Assembly: GCA_036741775.1 (NCBI GenBank)
Contig: DAINRQ010000012.1
Span: 1 to 64,000 of the forward strand
DNA from: JAJKIV01 sp036741775
GTDB lineage: Bacteria; Gemmatimonadota; Gemmatimonadetes; Gemmatimonadales; Gemmatimonadaceae
Reading direction: 5' to 3'
DNA length: 64,000 nt
In this document: in pieces, positions 53,309-61,773 of the stretch
Position numbering within the stretch: position 1 is the stretch's first letter
How the letters are laid out: each line of letters opens with the position of its first letter
Notes under the pieces: model-generated
Databases searched by the model: none
What the model was told of the DNA's origin: nothing
What the model saw: the letters and a program-made list of their open reading frames with translations, nothing else
Made by a program: the position numbers and the translations under genes

Positions 53309-53944
53309 TCAGGCATCCGGGCTGATCGTGAGCCCGGTTCCGAGTCGATCGAACGCATACTGCATCAACGCGTCGACGGTATCCAGACCGCGCAGCTTTC
53401 CGTCGATGGCGAGCATCGCCATGCCGTGGACGAGCGACCAGACGTACGTGGCCATCAGCACGGTGTCATCGCCACGAACGACCGCGTCCTTCTGGAGCGC
53501 GGCGAGGGCGTCCACCAGCGCCTGGAACGCACCCGCGCCCTCGGACTCGAGCTCGGGGTCGTGCACCTGCGGGTCGACGGCGCCGCCGAACATCACGCGG
53601 TAGTGAACCGGGTTGGCGACGGCGAAGCGAACGTAAGCAAATCCCATCGCACGAAACCCGGCATCCCCGTGGCCGCCGTCATCCCATGCGGCGACGAGCG
53701 CCTGGCGCAGCATGCGAAACCCTTCGGTGGCGACAGCGGTGAGCAACGCGCCCTTGTCGGCGAAGTGGCGGTACAGCGCGCTCCGCGAGACACCAAGTCG
53801 AGCCCCGATCTCTCGGAGGGTGAGTCCACCCACCCCGTTGTCGCGAATCGTCGCGAGGGCTTCATCCAGCAGCGCTCGACGCAGATTGCCGTGATGGTAG
53901 GGCCTGGCTCGTTTGGCTGCGGCCGTCTTCTTCGATATTGGCAT
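53309..53944 (-). CDS. TetR-family regulator (WHG C-terminal type)
   Basis: 211 residues. The N-terminal domain is typical: YHHGNLRRALLDEALATIRDNG, then LTLREIGARLGVSRSALYRHFADKGALL with the recognition helix. The C-terminal WHG-like domain contains VWSLVHGMAMLAIDG. It diverges from a membrane-protein operon over two strong palindromes (53967-54015) and likely represses it and itself. Confidence 0.88.
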   Translation of the reverse strand: MPISKKTAAAKRARPYHHGNLRRALLDEALATIRDNGVGGLTLREIGARLGVSRSALYRHFADKGALLTAVATEGFRMLRQALVAAWDDGGHGDAGFRAMGFAYVRFAVANPVHYRVMFGGAVDPQVHDPELESEGAGAFQALVDALAALQKDAVVRGDDTVLMATYVWSLVHGMAMLAIDGKLRGLDTVDALMQYAFDRLGTGLTISPDA

Positions 53945-53966
53945 GAGGGTTCAACTTACGGGCGAG

Positions 53967-54015
53967 TGTTGACTTAGTCAACATAGAGAGCTATCCTATG
54001 TTGCCTTAGTCAACA
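53967..54015 (+). promoter_or_regulatory. promoter bracketed by two TetR operators
   Basis: TTGACT (53969-53974), 17-base spacer, TATCCT (53992-53997). The first operator TGTTGACT-T-AGTCAACA (53967-53983) is a perfect 17-bp dyad over the -35. The second (53999-54015) has the same sequence with one mismatch and follows the -10. Confidence 0.78.
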
Positions 54016-54033
54016 TCGGAATACGAGGTCCCC

Positions 54034-55020
54034 ATGCAATCGACTCAACAGGCAGCCAACCCCAGCGTTAGGAGCCGAGTCGCCGATCTGCTCGGTCGGC
54101 TGTGGAGCGCGAGCCCGCCGCTTACGGCCGTCGGACTCCTGATGCTCTTCGTGGCCATCCCGTCGGCGGTCGGCATCTTCGTCGATCCGCGCATCATCAC
54201 CGGCGCGCCCGCGTGGCTCAAGCCGTTCAAGTTCGCGGTTTCCACTGCCGTCTATAGCCTCACGCTCGCGTGGATGTTCGGATTTCTCACCGACTGGCCG
54301 CGCACGCGTCGAGTCGTCGGCTGGACGACCGCGATCGTGTTCGTGCTCGAGGTCGCGATCATCGACATGCAGGCGTGGCGCGGAACGACCAGCCACTTCA
54401 ACGCGTCCACGACGCTCGATCGCGTGCTCTTCATCATCATGGGGGGAGCGATCCTGGTGCAGACGTTCGTCAGCGTGTCGGTCGCCGTCGCCCTGTGGCG
54501 GCAGCGGTTCAGCGATCGGTCGCTCGGATGGGCGCTCAGACTTGGCATGACGCTCACGATCGCGGGCGCGCTCACCGGCCCGCTCATGACTCGCCCCACC
54601 GCGGAGCAGCTCGCGGACGCTCGCGCCGGCCGCGGGTTGCCGATCGTCGGCGCACACTCGGTCGGTGGCCCGGATGGTGGCCCCGGTCTGCCGGTGACCG
54701 GGTGGAGTCGCGATCACGGTGACGTGCGCGTCCCGCACTTCATCGGCCTGCACGCCATCCAGGTGCTGGCGCTCATCGCGGTCGGTCTCCGGCGATGGGA
54801 TCGGCCCGAGGACGTTCGCGTTAGGGCGATGCTTGCCGCGGCGGCGAGCTACGCGATGCTCTTTGTCCTTCTGCTCGTAGGAGCGCTCCGCGGACAGAGC
54901 GTGGTCGCACCCGATGCGATCGTACTCGCGTCGATCGCGACCTGGGCGGCGCTCACTGTGCTCGCTTTCGGGTGGATCGGCTTTGCCGCACGCGGCGGCC
55001 TCAATCGGAGGGTGGCATGA
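54034..55020 (+). CDS. multi-spanning membrane protein, unknown function
   Basis: 328 residues with about eight TM helices: LTAVGLLMLFVAIPSAVGIF, FAVSTAVYSLTLAWMFGFL, VVGWTTAIVFVLEVAIIDM, VLFIIMGGAILVQTFVSVSV and more to the C-terminus. The family is uncharacterised. A soluble loop (DARAGRGLPIVGAHSVGGPD) is Gly-rich, and VPHFIGLHAIQ has a His in a membrane helix. It overlaps the next gene by four bases and is controlled by the operators at 53967. Confidence 0.78.
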   Translation: MQSTQQAANPSVRSRVADLLGRLWSASPPLTAVGLLMLFVAIPSAVGIFVDPRIITGAPAWLKPFKFAVSTAVYSLTLAWMFGFLTDWPRTRRVVGWTTAIVFVLEVAIIDMQAWRGTTSHFNASTTLDRVLFIIMGGAILVQTFVSVSVAVALWRQRFSDRSLGWALRLGMTLTIAGALTGPLMTRPTAEQLADARAGRGLPIVGAHSVGGPDGGPGLPVTGWSRDHGDVRVPHFIGLHAIQVLALIAVGLRRWDRPEDVRVRAMLAAAASYAMLFVLLLVGALRGQSVVAPDAIVLASIATWAALTVLAFGWIGFAARGGLNRRVA

Positions 55021-55472
55021 CAGCCGAACAGCTCTTCTCGGTGCTGAACCTCGTGGCCATGGCGGGGTGGCTGCCGCTCGTGTTTCTGCCGGGCCGGCGC
55101 TGGGCTACCACGGTCGTGCCCGTAGTGGTGCCCGCGCTGCTCGCGGTGGTGTACGTGGCGCTCGTGATCGTGGCGCTGCCCGGGAGTGACGGCGGGTTCT
55201 CCTCGCTGGTAGGCGTCAGGACCTTGTTCGACAACCCGTGGGGATTGCTCGCGGGTTGGACGCACTACCTGGCGTTCGATCTCTTCATCGGCGGATGGGA
55301 GGTACGCGACGCGCAGCGGCGCGGTGTCCCGCACCTGCTCCTCGTGCCCGCGCTGGTGCTGACGTTCCTCCTGGGACCCGGTGGCCTGTTGCTCTACCTG
55401 GCCATGCGAACGCTCGCGTCCAGGAAAACGACGCCGACGACACCGACGACGCCGAGGCCGAGCGTCGAGTAG
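55017..55472 (+). CDS. ABA4-like membrane protein
   Basis: 151 residues from ATG 55017 (ATGA overlap). Four TM helices, with the family pattern RTLFDNPWGLLAGWTHYLAFDLFIGGWEVRDA in two parts and PGGLLLYLAMRTL near the end, as in ABA4-like proteins (linked to neoxanthin synthesis in plants, unknown in bacteria). The C-terminal tail is a Thr/Pro repeat (TTPTTPTTP) from a short DNA repeat. Second gene of the TetR-controlled operon. Confidence 0.78.
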   Translation: MTAEQLFSVLNLVAMAGWLPLVFLPGRRWATTVVPVVVPALLAVVYVALVIVALPGSDGGFSSLVGVRTLFDNPWGLLAGWTHYLAFDLFIGGWEVRDAQRRGVPHLLLVPALVLTFLLGPGGLLLYLAMRTLASRKTTPTTPTTPRPSVE

Positions 55473-55542
55473 ATCGCGGCTTGCCTCGTCATACGACTGC
55501 CGGACGTCTCGCGTATCCGTAAGCGATAGCTTACTGTAAGTA

Positions 55543-55866
55543 ATGACTTACATAGACACGCTCGTGGCGCTCGCCGACCCCACACGGCGCGCGATCTTCG
55601 AGTCGCTTCGAGACCGTCCTCGAACCGTCGGAGAGCTCGCGGCCGGGCAGCCGGTCAGCCGCCCTGCGGTGTCTCAGCACCTCAAGGTGTTGGAGAGCGC
55701 AGGGCTCGTTAGGGCCGACCCGCAAGGCAACCGGCGGCTATACTCGATCCGCCGCGATGGGCTGGAAGAGCTGAAGCAATATCTCGACGGCTTCTGGTCG
55801 GACGCGTTGTCCGCCTATGCCGCCGAGGTCACCCGCCGGAAACGAGGAGAGGGGAGACGCGCATGA
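55543..55866 (+). CDS. ArsR-family regulator
   Basis: 107 residues. Winged helix: DPTRRAIFESLRDRPRTVGELA, recognition helix RPAVSQHLKVLESAGLV, wing NRRLYSIRRDG. No Cys metal site, so it belongs to the ArsR group usually paired with an SRPBCC (AHSA1) gene. That partner follows with a four-base overlap but is broken here. The regulator may therefore have lost its purpose. Confidence 0.88.
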   Translation: MTYIDTLVALADPTRRAIFESLRDRPRTVGELAAGQPVSRPAVSQHLKVLESAGLVRADPQGNRRLYSIRRDGLEELKQYLDGFWSDALSAYAAEVTRRKRGEGRRA

Positions 55867-56015
55867 TCGAGCCGCTGATCAAGACCATCGAAGGTGCCGT
55901 GTGGCCAGGCGGAGGCATTCCGGATTTTCGTGCACGAGATGGGATCGTGGTGGCCGCTGGGAAAACGCTCAATGTCACTCAAGGCCAGCGGCAAACCCGC
56001 GAAGTCAACCGAGGA
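55863..56015 (+). pseudogene. SRPBCC/AHSA1 protein, frameshifted and truncated
   Basis: ATG 55863 overlaps the ArsR stop, as in intact ArsR-SRPBCC pairs. After MIEPLIKTIE one extra base (about 55892) moves the frame; the shifted frame then reads VPCGQAEAFRIFVHEMGSWW and PLGKRSMSLKASGKPAKS, the N-terminal part of an AHSA1-type domain. Similarity ends near 56015 where the oppositely oriented kinase gene begins, so about two thirds of the usual ~145 residues are missing. Confidence 0.7.
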
Positions 56016-56019
56016 GCGA

Positions 56020-56835
56020 CTAGACGACGCTACGGGAAGCAGCCGCCGACCAGGCGTCGTAGAACTCCGCCACGGTTTGATACCTGCCGCGCGGGTCGGG
56101 GTCGCACGCGTGCGCGATCAGGCTGCCCAGGGCCGCCGTGCCTGACGGCATGAACTGGGTGACTGTCCGCCCCATCGTGAACACCGTCGTCCGCTCGTCA
56201 ACCCGCGCGCCGAGCTCGTATTCCTCCGGCGCCATGAACCGGTCGGAGCCGAACATCCGGCCCATGTCGTTCGTGAACGGCCCCTCGCGATAGCTGTCCA
56301 GGTCCACCACGGACATCCGCCGTCGCTCGAAGTCGTAGATGAGCGAGCCGTCGTAGAAGTCCGACGCGATCCAGCCCCGTTCCGCCAGCTTCACGTGCAG
56401 TCGAAAGACGACGTCGAGCGCCGCCGCTCGCTCGTTAGGGTCGAGCGCCCGAAATCGAGCGTACGACGAGCCCGGGTCCGTCCTGCGCGCCCGGGGAACC
56501 CCTACGAGCTCGCCATCCACCCAGTCGTAGACGACCAGCGGGCCCTCGGGCGACTCGATGACGTTTCGCAGCGCGGGGAGCGCGAGATCGGACACCGAAC
56601 GCGCGAGACGAACGGCGGTGCGGAGCAGGGCAACGCGCGCGTCGTGCGGGAGATACGGTCGAGGGTCGTCGGGAGCGCCGGCGGTCTTGATGAAGAACCG
56701 GTCCCCGCCGACGCTCGCGCCGTACGACACGTTGCCCGAGTCCTGCGTCCTCGCATCGAACACCGCGAACACTTCCGCGTGCTGTGACACGAGCGCATGC
56801 GGCGTGAGGTTGGTGCGCTCGGCGGTCAGCAACAT
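56020..56835 (-). CDS. atypical protein-kinase-fold protein
   Basis: 271 residues. Lys50 in RFFIKTAG is the expected VAIK-type lysine. The catalytic loop is unusual: ASDFYDGSLIYDF (157-169) in place of HRDxxxxN. VVDLDSY (177-182) takes the place of DFG, and RFMAPEEY (199-206) is the APE end of the activation segment. The chain therefore mixes features of Ser/Thr kinases and of small-molecule kinases such as aminoglycoside kinases. No TM helix. It precedes nothing obviously related and truncates the SRPBCC relic on the other strand. Activity is uncertain. Confidence 0.7.
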   Translation of the reverse strand: MLLTAERTNLTPHALVSQHAEVFAVFDARTQDSGNVSYGASVGGDRFFIKTAGAPDDPRPYLPHDARVALLRTAVRLARSVSDLALPALRNVIESPEGPLVVYDWVDGELVGVPRARRTDPGSSYARFRALDPNERAAALDVVFRLHVKLAERGWIASDFYDGSLIYDFERRRMSVVDLDSYREGPFTNDMGRMFGSDRFMAPEEYELGARVDERTTVFTMGRTVTQFMPSGTAALGSLIAHACDPDPRGRYQTVAEFYDAWSAAASRSVV

Positions 56836-56850
56836 TTCCGTGTTGCGACG

Positions 56851-57207
56851 CTACCACTCCCCCCGGCTGTTCAACCGCTCGACGGCGTACTGTATCGCGA
56901 ACGCGTGGGCGTCCTCGACGTCGTCTGGCACATCGACCCAATCGCCGAGGGCGTCGCTATAGTCGTAGATCGCGTGCTCGCGCGCGGCGTCGGCCGACGG
57001 GTGCCACGTGTCACCGGCAAAGTCGCCGTGCGCCGTGTAGCGGAACAACATCGCGCTCTTGTCGGCGTCCGCGATCAGGAGGATCACGTCCGGCGCGGGA
57101 AGCATCTTCGACGGATCGATCGGAAACCCGGCGGTCTGCGTCACGCGCCGGTGGGCGTCGAGCGGACCCACGAGCGCCAGCAATCGGGTGCGGTTGGGCT
57201 GCGTCAT
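56851..57207 (-). CDS. hypothetical small protein upstream of the atypical kinase
   Basis: 118 residues from ATG 57207. The core DVILLIADADKSAMLFRYTAHGDFAGD and the acidic C-terminal half (SDALGDWVDVPDDVEDAHAF) give an alpha/beta domain without Cys or signal peptide. It is followed by the kinase-like gene with a 15-base gap, so both are probably co-transcribed and related in function. I do not recognise the family. Confidence 0.68.
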   Translation of the reverse strand: MTQPNRTRLLALVGPLDAHRRVTQTAGFPIDPSKMLPAPDVILLIADADKSAMLFRYTAHGDFAGDTWHPSADAAREHAIYDYSDALGDWVDVPDDVEDAHAFAIQYAVERLNSRGEW

Positions 57208-57307
57208 AAAAGGAGTGCGGGTGTCGACCCATCTGTCCTACTGGCGACCGCAGCCTTTGTCAATCACCGGGGCTGAACGTGTCGCGCCACGGCGGGCTCG
57301 CGCACGA

Positions 57308-57363
57308 TTACCCTTGACATCTTAGGGTAACGAGCCGATTCTACCCTGACTTCCTTAGGGTAA
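57308..57363 (+). promoter_or_regulatory. promoter with two PadR operators
   Basis: TTACCCT (57308-57314) / AGGGTAA (57324-57330) and CTACCCT / TTAGGGTAA (57341-57363) are two dyads with the same arms and nine-base centres. TTGACA (57314-57319), 17-base spacer and GATTCT (57337-57342) form the promoter; the first dyad covers the -35, the second starts at the -10 and ends three bases before ATG 57367. Confidence 0.78.
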
Positions 57364-57366
57364 GCC

Positions 57367-57738
57367 ATGCCGACTGCGCGATCCAACGGTGCAACGCCCG
57401 ACCTCGGGCTCCTTCAGGGTACGCTCGACGTCATGATCCTCAAGGCGCTCTCATGGGGACCGATGCATGGGTTCGGTGTGGCCAAATGGATTCGCCAAAC
57501 CACCGACGACGTGCTACAGATCGAGGACGGCGCGCTTTATCCGGCGCTGCACCGCATGGAGCACCGCGGCCTCATCGACGCCGACTGGGACCTCACCGAG
57601 AACAAGCGCCGCGCCAAGTACTACCGCCTGACCGCGAAGGGCCGCCAGCAGCTTCGTGCACGCGCATCGAGCTGGGACCGCTACTCGGCGGCGGTGACCA
57701 AGGTCATCCACGCCACCGTTCAACCGTCCGCGAGCTGA
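57367..57738 (+). CDS. PadR-family repressor of the adjacent permease
   Basis: 123 residues. LLQGTLDVMILKALSWGPMHGFGVAKWIRQ, recognition segment ALYPALHRMEHRGLIDADW, wing NKRRAKYYRLTAKGRQQL, short C-terminal helix. Three bases before the ADOP permease gene. Its two operators (57308-57363) differ in sequence from those of the PadR at 32188, so the two systems should not cross-regulate. Confidence 0.9.
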   Translation: MPTARSNGATPDLGLLQGTLDVMILKALSWGPMHGFGVAKWIRQTTDDVLQIEDGALYPALHRMEHRGLIDADWDLTENKRRAKYYRLTAKGRQQLRARASSWDRYSAAVTKVIHATVQPSAS

Positions 57739-57741
57739 GTC

Positions 57742-60441
57742 ATGGCCAGCGACGACACTCCCAAATGGCATCGCTATCGCGACTTCTGGCGCGCGAACAT
57801 CGCGGCCGACGTCGATGCCGAGCTGGCGTTCCACGTCGACGCGCGCACCGAGGAGTTGTGTGCCGCCGGGCTCGAGCGGTCGGCGGCGCGCGCACAGGCG
57901 CTCCGCGAATTCGGCGATGTCGATCTCGCGCGCCGCACGCTTCGTAGCATGGATGAGCAGCACGCGGCCAGCGCGCGGCGCGCACACGTCGCGAGCGACA
58001 TCCTGGGCGACGTTCGCGTCGCCATCCGTGCCCTGAGGCGGAGCCCCGGGCTCGTCGCCGTCGTCGGGCTCACGTTCGCGTTAGGCATCGGCGTGACCGG
58101 TGCCATGTACAGCGTCGTCGACAATATCCTGTTCAAGCCGCTCCCCGGCGCGCACGGCGCGAGCCTCGTCGTCCTTGGACGGACCGAGGAACGAATGGCG
58201 CAGCCGCATGACCTCTCGTTCCCCGACTTTCGCGACTTCCGTGCTGACACGACAGTGTTCGCGTCACTCGCGGCGTACACGAGCCGGGTCGTCGAGCTCA
58301 GGACGGATCGGGGCGCGGACCGCATCTGGATCGACGACGCGACGGCGAATTACTTCTCGGTGCTGGGGCTCCGCCCGCTGCTCGGGCGGACGTTCGAGCC
58401 CGACGAAGATCGCGGGGCGCTCGCGCATCCGGTTATCGTCCTGACGTACAAGGGGTGGCAGACCTACTTCACCGGCGATTCGGGAGTCGTCGGGCGCGTC
58501 ATCACCATCAACGATCACCCGGTGACCGTGATCGGCGTGATGCCGCCGGAGTTTCGGGGCGTTAGGCCGCTCGTGGACATCGACGGCATCGCGCCCATCG
58601 ACCAGGTGTGGCCCGCATACGGCGCGATGCTCGACAACCGCGCCGCCACCGCCGTCAGCGTATTCGGACGCCTGCGGCCCGGCGTCTCTCTGAGTGCGGC
58701 GAGAGAGGCCGTGCATCTCAAAGCCCTTCAGCTCGAGCGCGCCTACCCGAGCACGAACAGGAACGTCGGAGCAGTACTCGTGCGCGAACAGTTCGCGCGT
58801 CCGAGCATCACGGTGTCCGAGATCGCTCCAGCCGTCGCGGCAATGTTCATGACGCTCGTGATGCTCGTCATGCTCGTCGCGTGCGCGAACATCGCGAGCC
58901 TGCTGCTGGCACGGGTCGTCGCTCGCGGGCGCGATCTCGCCGTTCGCGCCGCGATCGGCGCCAGCCAGTGGCGTCTCGTGCGACAGGTGCTCGTCGAGGC
59001 CGCGCTGCTCGCGCTGCTCGGCGGCGTCGGCGCGGTGGCCGTGGCGTACGGTGCCGTCCGTGCCCTCGATTCCATCAACGTCGCGACCGACATTCCGATT
59101 CGCTGGGGCCTCGAGTTGAACGGACGCATCATCGCGTTCACCGCTCTCGCGACGCTCATTGCCGCGCTCGCCGCCGGTATCGCCCCCGCATCCGCGGCGC
59201 GGAAACGCAATCTCAACGACGTGCTCAGATCCGGCACAGGCAATTCTGCCACGGTCGGTCACCGGCGGCTGCGCTCGGCGCTCGTGGCAGGCCAGATCGC
59301 GATCTCCGTCGTCGTGCTCGTCTGCGCTGGACTGTTCGTGCGGAGCTCGGCGAATGCGAGTCGCATGAACCTCGGCTTCCGCACCGATAGCGTGTTGATG
59401 CTCTCTACGGAGCTTCGCGGCCAGAGCTATGACAGCGTGCGCGGCCAGCAGTTCTACCGCGAGCTGCTCCAGCGAGCCGCCGCCGTGCCGGGTGTGAGAT
59501 CAGTCGCGCTCGCGCGCTTCGTCCCGTTCGGCTACGATCGCGCCACGCGCACCGTCGTGCCGATCGCCCCAGGCGTACAGGTGCCCGTCAACGGGTTCAA
59601 TTACTTCCACAATGTCGTCGGTGGCGACTACTTCGCCGCACTGGGCATTCCGCTACTGGAGGGTCGCCTGTTCACGGATCGGGACGACGCGACCGCTCCA
59701 CCAGTGGCGATCGTGAGCGACGCGTTCGTGAACGCGGTCTGGCCCGGTCAACCGGCGGTCGGCAAGCGCTTCCGTTTCGGTGGCGATGACGGCCCTATCG
59801 TCGAGATCGTTGGCGTCGTTCGCGGCATGCAGGACATGATCCTCGGCGAGACACCCCGGCCCTACGTTTTTCTCCCCGTCGCTCAGGCGTATCGCTCACC
59901 GATGACGATTCTGGTGCGGACCTCCTCGGACCCATCCGCTGTCGCGCGGCCCATGCGTGCCGTCATCGCGGGGCTCGACCCGAGCCTGCCAGTGTTCGAC
60001 GTGCGCACCATGGACGATCACCTTCGCAACGGACAGGCACTCCTGTTCACGCGGCTCGGTTCGGCGTTCGCGACGGTGTTCGGACTCCTGGCGCTGGTAC
60101 TCGCGACCGTCGGCGTCTATGGCGTCGTGTCGTACTCGGTCGCGCAGCGGACGCGCGAGATCGGCGTTCGCATGGCGCTCGGCGCACGCCGCCCGGCTAT
60201 CGTGCGGCTCGTTGTCGGGCAAGGACTGCGGCTCGGGTGGATTGGCCTGGGCATTGGCCTCGTTCTCTCGGTCGCAACGATGGGCGTGGTGTCGTCGGTC
60301 CTCTATGGTGTCACGCCGCGCGACCCCCTGGTGTTAGGCAGCGTCGTGGCCTTGCTCACGCTCGTCGTCGCGGTCGCGAGCCTGGTCCCGGCACGTCGCG
60401 CAATGCGGATCGATCCGATCACGTCGCTTCGATCGCAATAG
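57742..60441 (+). CDS. ADOP-type ABC transporter permease (duplicated MacB/FtsX)
   Basis: 899 residues. ADOP N-terminal domain (VDAELAFHVDARTEELCAAG), first TM (LVAVVGLTFALGIGVTGAMY), periplasmic core (NYFSVLGLRPLLGRTFEPDE), FtsX helices (LVACANIASLLLARVVARGR), second core (GGDYFAALGIPLLEGRLFTD) and last FtsX set (GVYGVVSYSVAQRTREIGVR), ending MRIDPITSLRSQ. It is transcribed with the PadR gene just upstream. Third of three such permeases in the window; none has an adjacent ATPase. Confidence 0.9.
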   Translation: MASDDTPKWHRYRDFWRANIAADVDAELAFHVDARTEELCAAGLERSAARAQALREFGDVDLARRTLRSMDEQHAASARRAHVASDILGDVRVAIRALRRSPGLVAVVGLTFALGIGVTGAMYSVVDNILFKPLPGAHGASLVVLGRTEERMAQPHDLSFPDFRDFRADTTVFASLAAYTSRVVELRTDRGADRIWIDDATANYFSVLGLRPLLGRTFEPDEDRGALAHPVIVLTYKGWQTYFTGDSGVVGRVITINDHPVTVIGVMPPEFRGVRPLVDIDGIAPIDQVWPAYGAMLDNRAATAVSVFGRLRPGVSLSAAREAVHLKALQLERAYPSTNRNVGAVLVREQFARPSITVSEIAPAVAAMFMTLVMLVMLVACANIASLLLARVVARGRDLAVRAAIGASQWRLVRQVLVEAALLALLGGVGAVAVAYGAVRALDSINVATDIPIRWGLELNGRIIAFTALATLIAALAAGIAPASAARKRNLNDVLRSGTGNSATVGHRRLRSALVAGQIAISVVVLVCAGLFVRSSANASRMNLGFRTDSVLMLSTELRGQSYDSVRGQQFYRELLQRAAAVPGVRSVALARFVPFGYDRATRTVVPIAPGVQVPVNGFNYFHNVVGGDYFAALGIPLLEGRLFTDRDDATAPPVAIVSDAFVNAVWPGQPAVGKRFRFGGDDGPIVEIVGVVRGMQDMILGETPRPYVFLPVAQAYRSPMTILVRTSSDPSAVARPMRAVIAGLDPSLPVFDVRTMDDHLRNGQALLFTRLGSAFATVFGLLALVLATVGVYGVVSYSVAQRTREIGVRMALGARRPAIVRLVVGQGLRLGWIGLGIGLVLSVATMGVVSSVLYGVTPRDPLVLGSVVALLTLVVAVASLVPARRAMRIDPITSLRSQ

Positions 60442-60484
60442 CTCACGAGTCGGGTGGGAAGCCAGCGAGTCACATCGCCTTGCC

Positions 60485-61564
60485 TCACATCGCTGCGAGA
60501 TCATCGGCGGACAGGTCGTTCAGATTGCGAATCTCCTGGCACTTCGTTTCGTCCGCGAAGTCGATCATGACGATGTTTGGCATGAACCGTTTGCGAAGCG
60601 GGCCGACCGCCGGCGAGCCGGAGGCAGCATGGAACGGGTTCCGCTCCCAGACGAACTCCTCGAGACCCTGGCCCCACAGTTTCCGGAGCTTCGCGACGTT
60701 CGGCGGGTCCCACATCTTGTCGTTCCGTTTCTTGATGCTCTCGAACATGCCGGTCGTCGTCCAGTACATCATGCCGAGGACGTCCGGGCCGACGAGGCTG
60801 GCACCGCTTATCAGTTTGCGCTGCTTCTTCTGGTTCTGCGACTGTTTGGAGAACGGCTTGAACACCGACGTGCCGCCCTTGCCGTAGTACTGCAATCCCG
60901 CGAACCCCGGAGAGTAGCCCGGCCCGCCGCCGCTCTTGTCGTAGAGATTCTGGAACCCGAGGATGCCGTCGTTCGGCCCGTACCTCGCTGCGGCCTCCTT
61001 CACACCGCCCGGTGAGAACACGACGACGACCTTGCCCTTGAGGTTCTTGAGCGGCGTCGTGTTCAGATTCACCCGACCCTTGAAGATCGCGTCCCCGAGC
61101 ACGTTGACGCACGTCTCGGCGATCAGCAGCCAGTTCAGGCACTTGTCGAACTTGAGAATCAGAAACTCTGTTCCTCCGTCCTTGCTCTTCACGAAGGCCC
61201 GTGCGTCCGCGAGCATGTCGGTCAGCCCCAACCCGAAGGCTCCGCCCTTGAGCTTCGTGCGCGTGAGATGCACGGCCTGGCCGACGTCTTCGAGGTGTCT
61301 GACCTTGGACTCGTTCTTCATGAGCTTACTGTCGGCATGAAACGCCTTGAGCTCCGCGGGCTTGTGCCAGCCGTGCTTTCCGGGTGCGGTCGCCGCGGTG
61401 ATGCGAAGGTCGAACACGCGTACGCCAGCCCTGGCTTGTCCTCCGATGTCGAGCGACTGCGTCTGAACGTTGGTGCCGCCGGATGTGATGCCTGCGTCGT
61501 GACTGCCGGCGACGACGATCTCGTTGAGCATCGTGTCCGGGCCCAGCTCGAAGTACGTGACCAT
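60485..61564 (-). CDS. phosphatidylinositol-specific phospholipase C X-domain protein
   Basis: 359 residues from ATG 61564, no signal peptide. PI-PLC X features: LNEIVVAGSHDAG with His22, GVRVFDLRI with Asp52 and Arg54, and LKAFHADSKLM with His76; two catalytic His and the acidic residue are thus present. The C-terminal half is Lys-rich (KQSQNQKKQRKL, KKRNDKMW) and less GC-biased in amino acid use than neighbours, which hints at horizontal origin. It would cleave phosphoinositides or GPI-like lipids if it reaches them; a non-classical secretion route or a lysis-released role is possible. It diverges from the GH127 gene. Confidence 0.8.
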   Translation of the reverse strand: MVTYFELGPDTMLNEIVVAGSHDAGITSGGTNVQTQSLDIGGQARAGVRVFDLRITAATAPGKHGWHKPAELKAFHADSKLMKNESKVRHLEDVGQAVHLTRTKLKGGAFGLGLTDMLADARAFVKSKDGGTEFLILKFDKCLNWLLIAETCVNVLGDAIFKGRVNLNTTPLKNLKGKVVVVFSPGGVKEAAARYGPNDGILGFQNLYDKSGGGPGYSPGFAGLQYYGKGGTSVFKPFSKQSQNQKKQRKLISGASLVGPDVLGMMYWTTTGMFESIKKRNDKMWDPPNVAKLRKLWGQGLEEFVWERNPFHAASGSPAVGPLRKRFMPNIVMIDFADETKCQEIRNLNDLSADDLAAM

Positions 61565-61773
61565 TGAGTTCGACTCTCAGGGGAAGCGGATGAGAGGAAG
61601 TCGGCCAGGATGACGTGCGCCGGCCGTCGTGCAGGCGACGATCGACGGCCAGGGTACGTCAACCAGGGACTCGAATCTAGCGTCACCCGGCATCCCGAAT
61701 CGGGCCGCGTGGCGACGGAACCGTGCGAGTCGTACCTTCCGGCTTCTCGCTGCGTTACTCAGGAGACCGTGTA

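Noticed and set aside
55430..55470. Short ACGACGCCG repeat as a regulatory array
   Set aside because: Lies in frame at the 3' end of the ABA4-like gene and encodes TTP repeats; simple slippage explains it.
58264..59262. Minus-strand ORF opposite the third permease
   Set aside because: Antisense shadow rich in Asp/Arg/His; no conserved pattern.
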